From Solea solea (Eukaryota; Chordata; Actinopteri; Pleuronectiformes; Soleidae): a DNA stretch of 64,000 bases. Location of the stretch: NCBI RefSeq assembly GCF_958295425.1, contig NC_081149.1, positions 13,660,961 through 13,724,960 of the forward strand. The letters are read 5' to 3'. Of the stretch, positions 11,800 to 23,800 are shown one piece after another. The position numbers and the translations under genes are program-made. The notes beneath the pieces were generated by a model that saw nothing but the letters and a program-made list of their open reading frames with translations, had not been told where the DNA came from and made no database searches. How positions within the stretch are numbered: position 1 is the first letter of the stretch; every line of letters starts with the position of its first letter.

Positions 11800-11945
11800 T
11801 GTTTGTCTCTATATGTGGCCCTGCGATGAACTGGCGAACTGTCCAGGTGCCGATCGCTCTATGTCAGCTGAGATTGGCACAGCACCCCCCCGCGACTCTC
11901 CTGTGGAGGATAAAGTGGTAGAAAATGGATGGTTGGTTGGATAGA
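11800..11945. repeat. Fish LINE/SINE 3' tail repeat
   Basis: Contains GCGATGAACTGGCGAACTGT, a block like CAGCTGAGATTGGCACAGCA, and GGAGGATAAAGTGGTAGAAA followed by ATGGATGG. This is the widespread teleost tail sequence (dGATGAACTGGCGACCTGTCC ... GGATAAGCGGTATAGAAAATG). A related copy is at about 44195-44278. Confidence 0.65.
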
Positions 11946-13440
11946 TGTTATAGTCAGGCAGCCTGATTATCTGGTGTGTCCCCTCTGGCTTTGAGGTCAT
12001 CCCGGACAACATGCTGGAGCTAATTCTAGTGTACAGCCTGTACTAAACTTATTGTTTATACTGTGTGATGGAGCCCCCGTGGTTCATCGATCCCCTCAAT
12101 GGATCTTGTCCCGAGGGGTGCTCTCTGCACAAACCCAGCAGCTCATCAATGCATTCCTTTGCACTCTAGTCCCGTTAGCGGATTCTTAATAGGAGCTCAT
12201 CTCAAAGGAGAAACCAGTGTGACCTCAATGAAGGACGTCGTCTTTTCACATGCAAACGTAAAAATGACTTTGGGTTTATTCTAATTTAAATTCCAGTTGC
12301 TGAGTCTTGTTTTAGCACCCAGCTCAACATTTCCGGCGGGTTAACAAACCAGGCGGAAAGAACATGCCACTGTATATGATCCAAATGCCTTGTCCTTGTT
12401 GTCAAGCTCAGTTTTTCTTTTTTGCATCATACTTCATTAGGGCACCTCAGCGCTGCTCTCCTCTGCAAACCTGTCAGGCTATTCATAGCAGTGGCTCAGG
12501 TTGGGGTCTCCCAGCATGTCTCATCTCCTGCATTGTTACTGCAGCCTGGCAGCCCTCAGGGCTCCACCAGCCCAATTCTCTTTTTTTGATAAAGTCTCCG
12601 TGTCTGCCCTATAGTGAGCACGGTAGAGTGAGAGATTGTGGGAGATGACGAGCATACAGAACTAATGGGAGTAGATCTTTTTGGGGTGATTTTAACAGGA
12701 ATTGCACCATTGACTCACTCGTATTGTATTGTTATTTTAGGACGCGTGACTTTCTGGCTCCATGTGGCGTTACATCATTTCATATTGATTATCATAGCTC
12801 TGAGGTTAGTGCTTTCCCTGCCAGCAGCAACATTCACTCCATATTCAGCTGAACTTTGTCTTTATCACACATGTTCAATAAGCCTGCACAAGGTTCGAGA
12901 TGAAACCGGCATCCGAGATGCACTCAATGATGCACGACGCAATTTGAACCACTTGAAAAACTACACAAACAAATTTAAAATTGCAGTGGGGAAAAAAAAA
13001 AAGTACTAAATCCCAATTAGCAGGTGAATTTTGATAAACAGTGCCCGCCTTAAATTGATAGTTGGAGCTATGAAATTATCCTCGCATCACTTTGACCAAC
13101 ACGCCATAAGAGAAGTGATTTCTGCCTGCTGACAAAATTGGATTATGCAATTTGAGTTGGTCATTCATATTAGAATCTCAATTAGCATTGGCAGATTGTC
13201 TCAAGGGCAATTTACTCTAATTACTGTAATAGACAAATTAAAGGACACAGATGGTAGTAAACATATCACAAAGAAAATGTTTGCTGTCCAGATAAATGTT
13301 GCATTCTGAATTCCATTATAATTATTATTTGTAATGCTTATTGTGCCTATAGTCCCTAGTGAAACAAAATATATGAAAAAAAAAAACCGTTATTGATCAA
13401 CACCATGTGACATCCGAAAGGGAGAAATACAAAAATCAAA
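11946..13440. other. Upstream region of btbd17, including candidate conserved non-coding DNA
   Basis: No coding sequence recognised. The block at about 13020-13260 is AT-rich, free of simple repeats, and contains several homeodomain-type cores (TAATTAC, CAATTAG, CAATTTG). It looks like an enhancer, but conservation cannot be tested here. Confidence 0.3.
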
Positions 13441-13681
13441 GTTGTCGCTATAGCAACGCCCCTGCCAGATTCCACCAATCAATGGAGTCTGTGGGGTTGC
13501 GAGATGCACCAGGGAAAGGCCAGCGTCCTACATAAGGAGTGCGGGACGGGGAGCCGGGAGCCACAAAGGGGGCAGCAACACACCTTTCGGCACGTACACG
13601 ATAAAGACACAGCAACAAGAGGCAGGGTCAGAAAAGAGTGATACACAGAGAAGAAGAGAGGCAGGGAATATCCAAGAAGAT
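13441..13681 (+). promoter_or_regulatory. btbd17: Putative btbd17 promoter and 5' UTR
   Basis: Immediately upstream of the btbd17 ATG lies an imperfect inverted repeat, GTTGTCGCTATAGCAAC (13441-13457), resembling an RFX X-box. It is followed by CCAAT (13474-13478) and a GC-rich leader. The transcription start is not fixed by a clear TATA box. Confidence 0.4.
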
Positions 13682-16585
13682 ATGCTACGCTCATGTGGAC
13701 GAGGGACCCCTGCCTGGGTCTATGTGGGCACTCTATTCATCTTCATCCACTTGTACCCTTTCACAGTCAGAGGAGGTAAGATAACACATTTAATTGGTAG
13801 CTTTTAAGTAGTCATCCCACTTTGTTCCGTTTCAGTCCAGCTTCCCTCATACTGTCAGTGGATAGTAGGGCACGGCATGAATGTGTAGCTCTAACTCAGC
13901 TTCGGGGTAGGGAATGAGAATTTATCTATTCAATTCATCCCGTCCTCAGCCATCTGTTTGCCATGTACAGGGGAAGAGAGACAAATGTTAAACTGTACGC
14001 CACAAACTCAAGAGTTAAACATTTCTCTGAAGATCTGAATGTGACAGATTTTGATCAACACTTTTGGAAACTACTACTGAGTAAAATGTTTTATTGAATC
14101 TTTGCAGCTCTCAAGTGGTTGACAGACTCATTATTTATTCATTGTTTTTTTTTCCTACCATAAATAAGTCTGATAAATTATATTTAGAAGTATATACTGC
14201 TCCCCTGTTACATTGAATTTGGTGATTTAACAATCATTTGTCCACGCACTCAGTCTAACTCAGCTGACTCAGTGTGCCGACTGGCTAATTAGAAAAATCC
14301 GACTTTGAATTGGGGGCACTTGATTGAGGTGGAGAATTGAAGACTTGAGGCATCGGGAGCCAAGTGTGCTCCCCCTGTGCCTCATTAAACCCCCAGTAAC
14401 AGGCCTGCAAAGCTGCTGGTGGCTGTGTGCAGACTGGAAACAGCAGCTTGTCATGCTGAGTCTTTCATGTTTCAGTCTCTAGAAAGTGATTCTTGCAGAG
14501 GATCCACAGAAGCAGCAATCATGCTGCAAACTCACAATCTGCTTTCTGAGCACGTGACATTGGAGGGTTTCTGTTTCTGTCGTCCACCTGGCTTTTTTGC
14601 AGCCTTTAATCGAAACCACAAGAATAGAAGGGTGTGATCTGCTTCTTCCATGACACACATGCAGGATTGTCAGGTGTGGCTCAGTAGAAACGTTGTGCTT
14701 TCCCAGTTCTTAATGTGCCAATTCAAAGTTTATGGAGCAAATGAATGTGAACTAGGGCCATAGGAATGTGAGAGAGTCTGAATTCAGTTGTAAATGGAAA
14801 CTAGAGCAAACATTTCCTCTGCATGTAAAATGTTACCATTGGGTTTCTGTCAGGTTTAGCTATTGTCCCAAATCTTGCTCTTTCTCTCCCGCAGCCGCTC
14901 TGAAGCAGGAGGCAGCGCTGGACAGTGGGGCAACGGTGCTGAACCACTCCATGGGGTTGGTGCAGCGCATGGAGGCGCTGCTGGTAATCGGGAACAGCAG
15001 TGACGTCACTCTCCGGGTGCAGACCATAAACACGGACGAGGTGAAGGTGATCCAGGCCCACAGCCTACTTCTCACCCTGCAGAGTGATGTGTTTGAGGAA
15101 CTGCTGCTCAGCCGCAACAGCAGTGCTGTGGTACTGAGGGAGGCGCCTGACTGCGCAGCTGTCTTTGACAAGTTTGTCAGGTGAGGGTGACTCACAGTGG
15201 CACCACAGTTAATGAGATTTATAATTAACCAACAACCATCCAGCAGTGGCGTGCATACCTCAGGATTTTCCACAGGTTTACATTGAGAGGTCTTTACCTT
15301 CCATTTTGCTTCTCTCCTTTCTATTTAGAGAAGTGCGATGCTCCATCTTATGAGATATTCTAAAATTACATCTGTGGTTTGAGGCTCACAGTCAAATATC
15401 AAACAGTGTGGGCTTTTTTCAGTAACTCTATTGTGAGGAGAGAGCATAATACAATGTGCATCACAGAAAAATACTGTTAGATAACCTACAGATTTTTCTT
15501 TTCCTTGCAGGTATTTGTACTGCGGTGACATCTCAGTACGGCTGGATCAGGCTATTTCCCTGCATAAGCTGGCCAGCAAGTATCATGTGTGGGGCTTGCA
15601 GCAAGGTCTGACCCAATATATGACCCAGCATCTTTCTAGTGATTCTCCCATGGGGCATGTGGTTGGCTGGTACAACTATGCACTTCAAATTGGGGACATG
15701 GCCCTGCGGGACAACTGCCTGCAGTACTTGTCCTGGAACCTATCTTCTGTGCTGCAGAGTGGAGAGTGGGGCTCCATCAGTGAAGACCTGCTCCTCTCCT
15801 TGCTCCAGCGTTCTGACCTCATTCTGCAAAGTGAGCTGGAGCTCTTCGAAGCATTAGAAGCCTGGATCAACCTGAACCAGCCCCTCAGTTTGACAGTGGA
15901 GAGTGCACTAAGGGCTGTTCGATATGGCATGATCCCTCCTCAGCACCTCTTCCGTCTTCAGAAGCAATCTGCCCTCATGTTCAAGTATTATGAATCCATT
16001 CGTGATCTCCTCTATCTAGCGTTCCAATTCCACTCTGCCTCACCCATCCAGCTGGCCAAATTCTTTGATGTCAACTGTAGTATTTTCACTCCTCGTAACT
16101 ACCTGTCCTCCTCCTGGGGTGCACCTTGGGTAATCAATAACCCCACCCGCGATGACCGCAGTTTCAGCTTCCAGACTCAACTCGGGCCCAGCGGCCATGA
16201 CTCCAGTAAGAGAGTGACATGGAACACCCTGTTCTCCCCTCGCTGGCTCCCACTCAGTGCCAGGTCAACCTACACTGAGCTGGGCACTATGCAGCCCACC
16301 CGCACAGATGGAGGTAGACCTCGCATTATTGTGACACCAGCCACATCTAGTCCAGACTTTGCCGGCGTTAGTTTCCAGAAGACGGTGATTGTAATGGCAA
16401 AACAGCAGGGGAAAGTGGTGGTTCGTCACGTCTACAACTTCCACCAAAGCACAGAGGAGGCGGGGGATTTCCTGTTGGATGTTGACCTGCAGCGCCGGGC
16501 ATCAGAATACCTCATTGACAGCTCTCTCTATCTGCACATTATAATAAAACCACTCTACCATTCGCTCCTAGTGGCCAGGAAATAA
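13682..16585 (+). CDS. btbd17: BTB/POZ domain-containing protein 17
   Basis: Three exons, 13682-13775, 14895-15180 and 15511-16585, with consistent phases, give 484 residues (human 478). Exon 1 encodes an N-terminal hydrophobic segment (VYVGTLFIFIHLYPF) that reads as a signal peptide. Exon 2 carries LKQEAALDSGATVLNHS and the start of the BTB domain (SSDVTLRVQT ... QAHSLLL). Exon 3 completes BTB (RYLYCGDISVRL) and holds the BACK domain (WYNYALQIGDMALRDNCLQY) and a long C-terminal domain. Several N-x-S sites (NHS, NSS, NLS, NCS) fit a secreted or luminal protein. Human BTBD17 lies near GPRC5C at 17q25.1, as here. The molecular role is poorly known. It is divergent from gprc5c and in tandem with map2k6. 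Confidence 0.92.
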
Positions 16586-17500
16586 CATGCAGGAAGTTGG
16601 CATGGCCTCATCATTGGTCCTCTACCCTCCACCCAAACAATCACATGCACATACTCTAAAGTAAAGTGCACTCATATCACAGACACACATGTTCACGTCT
16701 GTGACATTTCCATTGTTATTTCATTTATGCATTTTTGTGTCTTCCAACTTTTTCGCAAGGGGTTGTGTGGTACATTAAATGATGCACAATATAACAGCTC
16801 AATAGTGATTTCAACATGAGAAATGGTGGGTTATTTCAGTATTTCAAGCATACTTAAACATACAAATGTATTTTTATTGTATTTGTTCTTTTTAAGTCTG
16901 CCTGTTCCTTACATATATTAAATCTATGTAATGGCTAGTGTTGTTTTTAAAAGAGATCAATATTGCTGTTCATTTATTAATTTCAAGGGGCAAATATAGC
17001 CCTCTAGTTTGTGACTGTTTTAACCTATGGCATATTTATTTAATTTATACATACCAAAATGTGTAAATTAAGGTGCAACTCTACTATTATTATTAGTTAT
17101 ACTTAGTTGGGAAGTAATAAATTAGATTAACTCGAGTAATTGTAATTGAGTTGTTTTTTATGTGTACTTTTACTACTTTTTAAATCTGTAATTTAACTTT
17201 CAAGTATGTTAATCTAACCCTATCTATGATTATTGTACCTCACGACATTTTAAATAACATCTGTTACTGGATAAGAATAAATATAAACTGCACAATGTCT
17301 CCGTGATACTTAGAATGTGTTCTTCTTTGAGTCATTCAGGAATAAAACTCTACACAGGCCATGGAAACCAATCAATATTTATGTTAAAACGATTTTACAC
17401 TCATGAAAACACTCTATTATGAGTAGTGAATCCAATGTATGCGAGTAAAACCTTCATAAATGTTACATACTGGACCTTTAAGTACACATTTGATCATAGT
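16586..17500. other. btbd17 3' UTR and intergenic sequence
   Basis: AT-rich. AATAAA at 17276-17281, about 690 bases after the stop, is a plausible btbd17 polyadenylation signal; another is near 17341. The end (about 17380-17483) is the fish repeat ending ATGTTACATACTGGACCTTT, related to the copy at 7704. Confidence 0.45.
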
Positions 17501-17884
17501 GAAAGTACTTGAAAACGTACACTACACATCCCGTCATGCTTAGCGCAAGGCAGGAAGTACGTCATCACGTCGTTGGAACCTTCAGCTGTCAGACTTTGGC
17601 CACCCTAAAAAGTACAGGTTTTGTTAGCAAACTAATTCGAAGTGTTAGACCAGCGCCGACTTTATTCAAAGTTGTGCATTCGACTGCTAATCGATTCTTG
17701 GACGTGTGACCTGGAGAGCGAAGCGCAAGGATTGCACGACGGCGGAACATCGTGTTTTAATCGCTGCTAGTTTTTGCACGACAAGCCAGCGATCCTGAGC
17801 GGGTGTAAGGGTAGATGCAGGGAGGGAGTAAAAAAAGGCAAAAGTCTTTGTGCTTCCCTTCCCCCTCATCAAAGCAAAGGGGAA
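17501..17884 (+). promoter_or_regulatory. map2k6: Putative map2k6 promoter and 5' UTR
   Basis: ACTACACATCCCGTCATGC (17521-17539) is close to the ZNF143/Staf motif ACTACAATTCCCAGCATGC. Just downstream, AGGAAGTACGTCATCACG (17552-17569) combines an ETS core (GGAAGT) with a CRE-like ACGTCA. The leader is GC-richer than its flanks and runs to the ATG at 17885. No TATA box is obvious, as expected for a broadly expressed gene. Confidence 0.5.
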
Positions 17885-20800
17885 ATGTCTCTGTCTAAAG
17901 GAGGTAAGTCATTCTTCTTTTCACCCTTTTTCTTTTTAAACAGACGTCCATTTTATGTTAATTATCGAGGTGGAGTTTGCGTGGAAGTAGTTTGGCTAGC
18001 TATGTTTGAAAAATGTAACCTTGCCAGGTGGAAGGCTGCATGTATGAGAGGTGGAAAAACACGCCAGCCAGCACCTTTCCTCTGCGTTCTGTTGCATTGT
18101 GTTTTATATAATATAATGCGAAGTCTCCGGTCTGCCTTGTGTAATGGGTTATTCCTCGCACACTTAGACCGATAGCACCATTAATGTTCATAATGTTAGC
18201 TAAAGGCTACAGTCGCGCCGTAAGTGGTGGTTAGCTAACATAGTTTTCACGGCAATAAAATAAAGAGTTTTGCCGAGCTGTAATTATGAAACGATTTGCC
18301 CGTGAGCTGGAATTTACCGCGCACAGATTAGTTCCCCCCCCCCTCTCTCTCTCTTGGTGAAGTGAAGCGTAGTGGGACCACAGGTGTTTGTGTTTTCGGC
18401 CTCATGACTCATCGATTGCGGTGGGTGCTTTTGGATTGACCAGTATCTTGGCGCTATTATGTTAATGTTTTCACGACTACTGGTGCATTTAAAATGGGGG
18501 GAAAAAAAGGTTATACCTCACCCCGCAGTCGAAATCGCTTTTTTTTTTATTTAATAGGTGGCGACACCAGTGACCAGGGAGCTATCGCACACTTGCCTTA
18601 AGCCTGTCAATCAGCGAGTGAGGCTGTGCTGTGTAATTACTGTACTCTGCTGAATTAAACACACACACACACACACACACACCTTGGAAAAATCAAGGTC
18701 CTTCCTCTGCGTCATACAAACACTCACTGTTCTTGTTAGGGCAAACCTAACTGTTCCTGTTAGGTTTGCCATAAATGTTCTTAACTGGTAATGCGACCTT
18801 TAACCAGAGCCCCAAATATGAGGTTCTGCCTCATTAGAACCCAGCTTTGGTCTTAATAAAGACTACTGGTACTGAACAAGTCTATAAGAGGTACACCTAC
18901 CAGCCAATTTATGCGATACATGATAAAAGGCACCTATTATGGTGTTTTAATGTGTCTATCTACTTTAAGATTTGAACGGTTGCAGCTTTCAGAGATGGTC
19001 TTCTGCTTACCTTGGTTTTTATCATATTTCAGTTACTGTCGCCTTTCTATAATTTTGAACCACTGGCATTTTTGCCTAGAGAACTACTGCTCACGTTATA
19101 TTTTCTCCTCCTCTGACATATTTCTGTAATTCCCAGAAATAGTTGTGCATGAAAATCCTAGCAATTTCTGAAAAACTCAGACTAGCCCATCTGGCACCAA
19201 CAAGCGTACCATGGTCACAGTCACCTTTCCTCTCCATTCTGATGCTCGCTTTGAACTTCAGCTGGTCGTCTTGACCATGTCTAAATACCTAAATTCATTG
19301 AATTGCTGCCACGTGATTGGATGATTAGATATTAGCCTTAAGCAGTTGATCAGGTATGCCTAATATAGTGGCCTGTAGCCTGGTGAGTGTAACAAAAATG
19401 AGTACACACACGCGCGCACACAAAGAGCATGATGTCAATTTACATTTCACGTTCACCGCGTGTGCTGTTCCACAATCATACTAGCGTTACCATGGTCGGG
19501 AGTACACACTGTTTTGAGAGGGCTGTGTAGATTGGCTGGGCGCTGCTCAGGCACTCGCAGCCCTGTGGCCTACCATGGCATGTTTTGACTTGCAGCACCA
19601 ATACCTATTGCAGCGTCTCTTTGTTGACAGTTCACTGGCTGCAAGCAGATACTCCATAGCTGCTACACTGGTTCTGTGCTGATATCATTACACTGTGCAC
19701 CATAGCAAGTCAGAGGTGTCCCTGTGGAGTTGATTGTTTATTTCTTTGTTTTGCTTTTTTTTCCTCAAGTTGTGCCTTCTCTGTTCAAGGGTGGAGTGGG
19801 CCTAAGTACATTGCAGCACTGTTCATTGTATTGCTGAGCCATGTTTGGAGATTGGGTTCTCCCTAACTGCACTGATAGGCCCGCATTTAAAATTATCTGT
19901 GCATGAGTCATCAGCGTGTGTATACGAGCCCACTCCGAGGCTGGAGCTTTCTGATGGCGACTTGCCGTGCAGCTAGTGACACTTTGATCCCATGCACAAT
20001 CCAGAAATTCTTGTTCCCATTACGTATGTATTACTGCACTGTGGGTATTTTCCACTGAACATCTTTGGTTTTCTTAGAACTACAGCATTTCCTGTAAATG
20101 TGCAGCAGTTCATCACCAACACAAAATCAACTGTCTGAGTAAGACACCTTGGCTATTCATCACACATTAGGAAAATACTGTTTGCTGTGCTGCATGAAGA
20201 TGTTTCATAATGTGTTTTTCATTTACTGCTTCACTATACTTTGACTGCAGGTATGGCTGAGTTCATTGCACTGTTGTGTGCTATCAGGGTTAATTTGAGG
20301 AGCAGGCGGATCTTGCAGCGCAAAGCTGCAGTGAAGCCGGCTTTGGTCGGCCCAAATGGGGACAGTGATCTCCAAGCAGGCCAAGTGAAGTGACATCATA
20401 TTTCCCCAAAGGGTCCTGACAGTTGTTGTGTTTGCAGCGGATGTGTCCAGTCCTACTGGCCATGAGTCATATCCCACCCCACAGCCGTGGCTACAGGGTC
20501 ACAGCGCACACCACACAGTGGACTGCTTCCTGAGAGGGGCATTATAGTATTTCAAAGTCCATTAATACTTCACAGTGAATACTTCCAGCAATAACTCAGA
20601 GTTAAATATACCGTGCAGTCTGCAGCTTTTCTGCTGCAGCAAAGGATTGTTAAACACGTCTTTCAGCATGAATAAAACACATGATGTTAGATGCTTGGCA
20701 TGTGAGATGCCTTTGAACTGCACCATAGTGTTTGTGTCCTACTCATGCTTCATTGCATGAACAAAACACTGTCTTATATGCTGGGTCCCGGGAAGGCTTT

Positions 20801-23800
20801 TAGTGTGCGTACTTTATCCTATGCGGAGGAAATGCAAAATCTATTTTTGACTCGGCATGTGTGAGTAAATCACACTCAAATCTCTCCCTACCACATTAAA
20901 CTATCATAGGCTGTCCAGACACTGCTGGCCTATTTTAGGGCTGCAGCACAAAATGGACCTGTCTGACATTTCAGTGGTCAGCCATAGAATCTAAACTCTC
21001 GGTAAAACTTCACTTCCCTTTCAGCTTAATCTAGCAAAGCAGGGGTTTACCCAATTATACTTCCTTCAGACTAGATGTGACTCACCCATTGGTAAATACA
21101 ACGCCACAGAAATAGTTCCAGTTGGTTTTATAGAGAGTTGCTGCATATGTTCTGCATTCAAGGTCCCTTGCTTGTACACTTAAACTAGGGTAGAATATGT
21201 ATTGCTTTGCACCCTGACTGTGTTCTGCAGCAAGAACAGGAAACAACCAGCCAGGTCTATACTTTTTTCATCATACCCCAGTGGGGAAAATCTGGCCAAA
21301 TTCTGGATAAAGGTCAAGAGAAACATTCTGTTTTTCCCACTGACCTTGCAACATGAGCAAACATGTTGAACACAAGTGTCCCATGTCAAGAGGAGTTGAG
21401 TTGTTTTTCCTGTGTTGTTTCTCGTACGCCCGGTAGCTGTGTCATTCTGGCAGAGACTTGAAGCCCCTTGTGGGAAGTCCCAAACACTGCTGGTAAACCG
21501 TGTTTATGAATGGACTGCTGTCACTGATTAAACACAGACAGGTTCTAGACCGGCACCGTTTACAGCACTGTGCACAAGATATGTAGAAAATGTAAGGGAT
21601 CACGAACTGAGACAAAACAGAAAAAGATATCGGTAAATTATTTGTAAGCACAGTTAAAAAGAAGTCATGACAGGAAGAAGGCACCCCCACCACCACTATT
21701 TGAGTCATCATACCAATGTCTATTAGTCACTGAGTTCACCTCTCAGTTGCAGGGCCTTAGCATTGAGTACACCTAATCTCCAGTTAGATAACAGATCATT
21801 TGCTTTGGTTTGTGTAGGTGGAAATTCATTACAACCTTGCTAACACTCCTCCCTACCTGTCCAGAATGGAACACAATCTATCAATGAGCCAAAGTGGATA
21901 TGCTACATTTATGTGGCAGAATTCAGTGTTTGTTAAAGCCTCTTGTTTTAGATTCCGTGTCATATTGAAAATGGGCTCATAAAAGAAGTCAAATCCTTTT
22001 GCCGTTCTCCCTCAAAACAATACAAAATGTACTTCCTTTTTGGCCACCTTGTATTAATTGGAGCTGAGATGATTTTTATTTTTTTTTTTCCTTAATTATT
22101 GTCTTACAGGGAAGAAGAAGAACCCTGGGCTGAAGCTGGCCAAAGAAGTGTTTGTGCCGCCCCCAGCAGAAGCAGCAGCGTAAGTCTCCTTTTTAGAATG
22201 GGGCAGTGACGGCAACCCTATTAACCAAAGGTTGCAAAATTAGGTCTCTACTATTACACTGTTTGGGTCAATTAATGTAAGTGTATATTATTAGTATGCA
22301 GATTCATAGGTCTTGTGGAGATATTCAAAAATTCCCTTCCAGTGGTACCACAGTATCTTTACTTAATGTAGACGGTCAAAAATGGAAGGACAGCTCACAT
22401 TTAAAAAATTAGACTTAAAGTAAGCATCAATTTAAGGATATACCCCCTCTCCCCGCGAATGCAGCTCAGTCTCTGCCCTCCATGTAGAACTCCACTGCCT
22501 GGTTAATTATGAGCTGCAGAGTTGCATCACTTGACTTTTATTATTAATTGTTATACCTTTGACATTAGCCAGTGTTTGCCTCAAACTAATGCAATGAATT
22601 ATCTAATAAACATGCATTTTTTTTCTTAAAGCTTATACGGTAGATGTATGCACCATTACTGAGTGTTGTATGGGAACTGACACACTGTTGCTGTTGTCAC
22701 ACACATTTGAATTCTTGCAATGTCTCTGCTTCCTCTCCTTGCAGGCCCCCTCGAGATCTTGACTCTAAAGCTTGCGTCACAATTGGAGATAAGGTAAAGC
22801 TGGATCGTTGTTCCGCCGGGATACGTTGTTCTATTTTTTTTTTATTTTTTGTTAGATGAGCTGAATGCATACATTGCTGAATGTCTGCCTTGTCTGTGCA
22901 GAATTTTGTGGTGAAGGCAGATGACCTGGAGCAGATTTCAGAGCTGGGGAGGGGAGCGTACGGTGTCGTGGACAAGATGAGACATGTGCCCAGTGGTGTT
23001 ATCATGGCTGTCAAGGTAGGGTAGGAGGCTGCTACTCAGGTTACCTGATTTGGCATCTGTGTACATGCGCCATGCTTTTAAAATAGAAGCAGTTACTCAT
23101 ACACGTATTCAGCACATGAGCTCATTATGGATGGGGGGGGGAAAGAAAAATACAGCAGTATTTTTGATTCTAATTTGTAAATGAGAATTTCTGTTTTGCA
23201 CAACTTTATTTTGTTCCATTGTTCAAGATACTTGTAGCAGTACAACAATGCAGCAATAACAGTTACTTTTGCGAGATGAACGAATTGAGAAATTTATCTT
23301 TCTTTTGAATGTCATTTGCCTTCGAAAAGGTCAATAAATTGCAATCAGCCTAGGCAATGATTAAATACTGTAACAGTATTATATTGCAGATTCAATGTAG
23401 TTCACTTCAATATCAAGGTAACAACATTTAACAGTGTTTATCAATATCATATTCATTATGCAAACATGCTGTGAGACATAATGAAAATGCTATGAATGTT
23501 TTACATCAGATTTGTGAGATGTTTCTGTGTTTAATAATTGTTTGTTTTCTGTCTATCAAGAGGTTTGAAACCACAATTGACAATGAGCAAAACTTAGTCT
23601 TAAATAATCTGACGTTTTACCATGATAATTGTCAATATTGACTGATTATAATGTCATTTGTGAGCCAAGTTTTTGGCCATACAAACTAACCCGAATCGCA
23701 TTGAAGCGTAATAGAAGTGTAATATAGCAACAACATGGTTTTACAGCATAAGTATTGTGATAATGTAGTTTAATGACGCTTTAGGCGATCCCCGCTCCTA

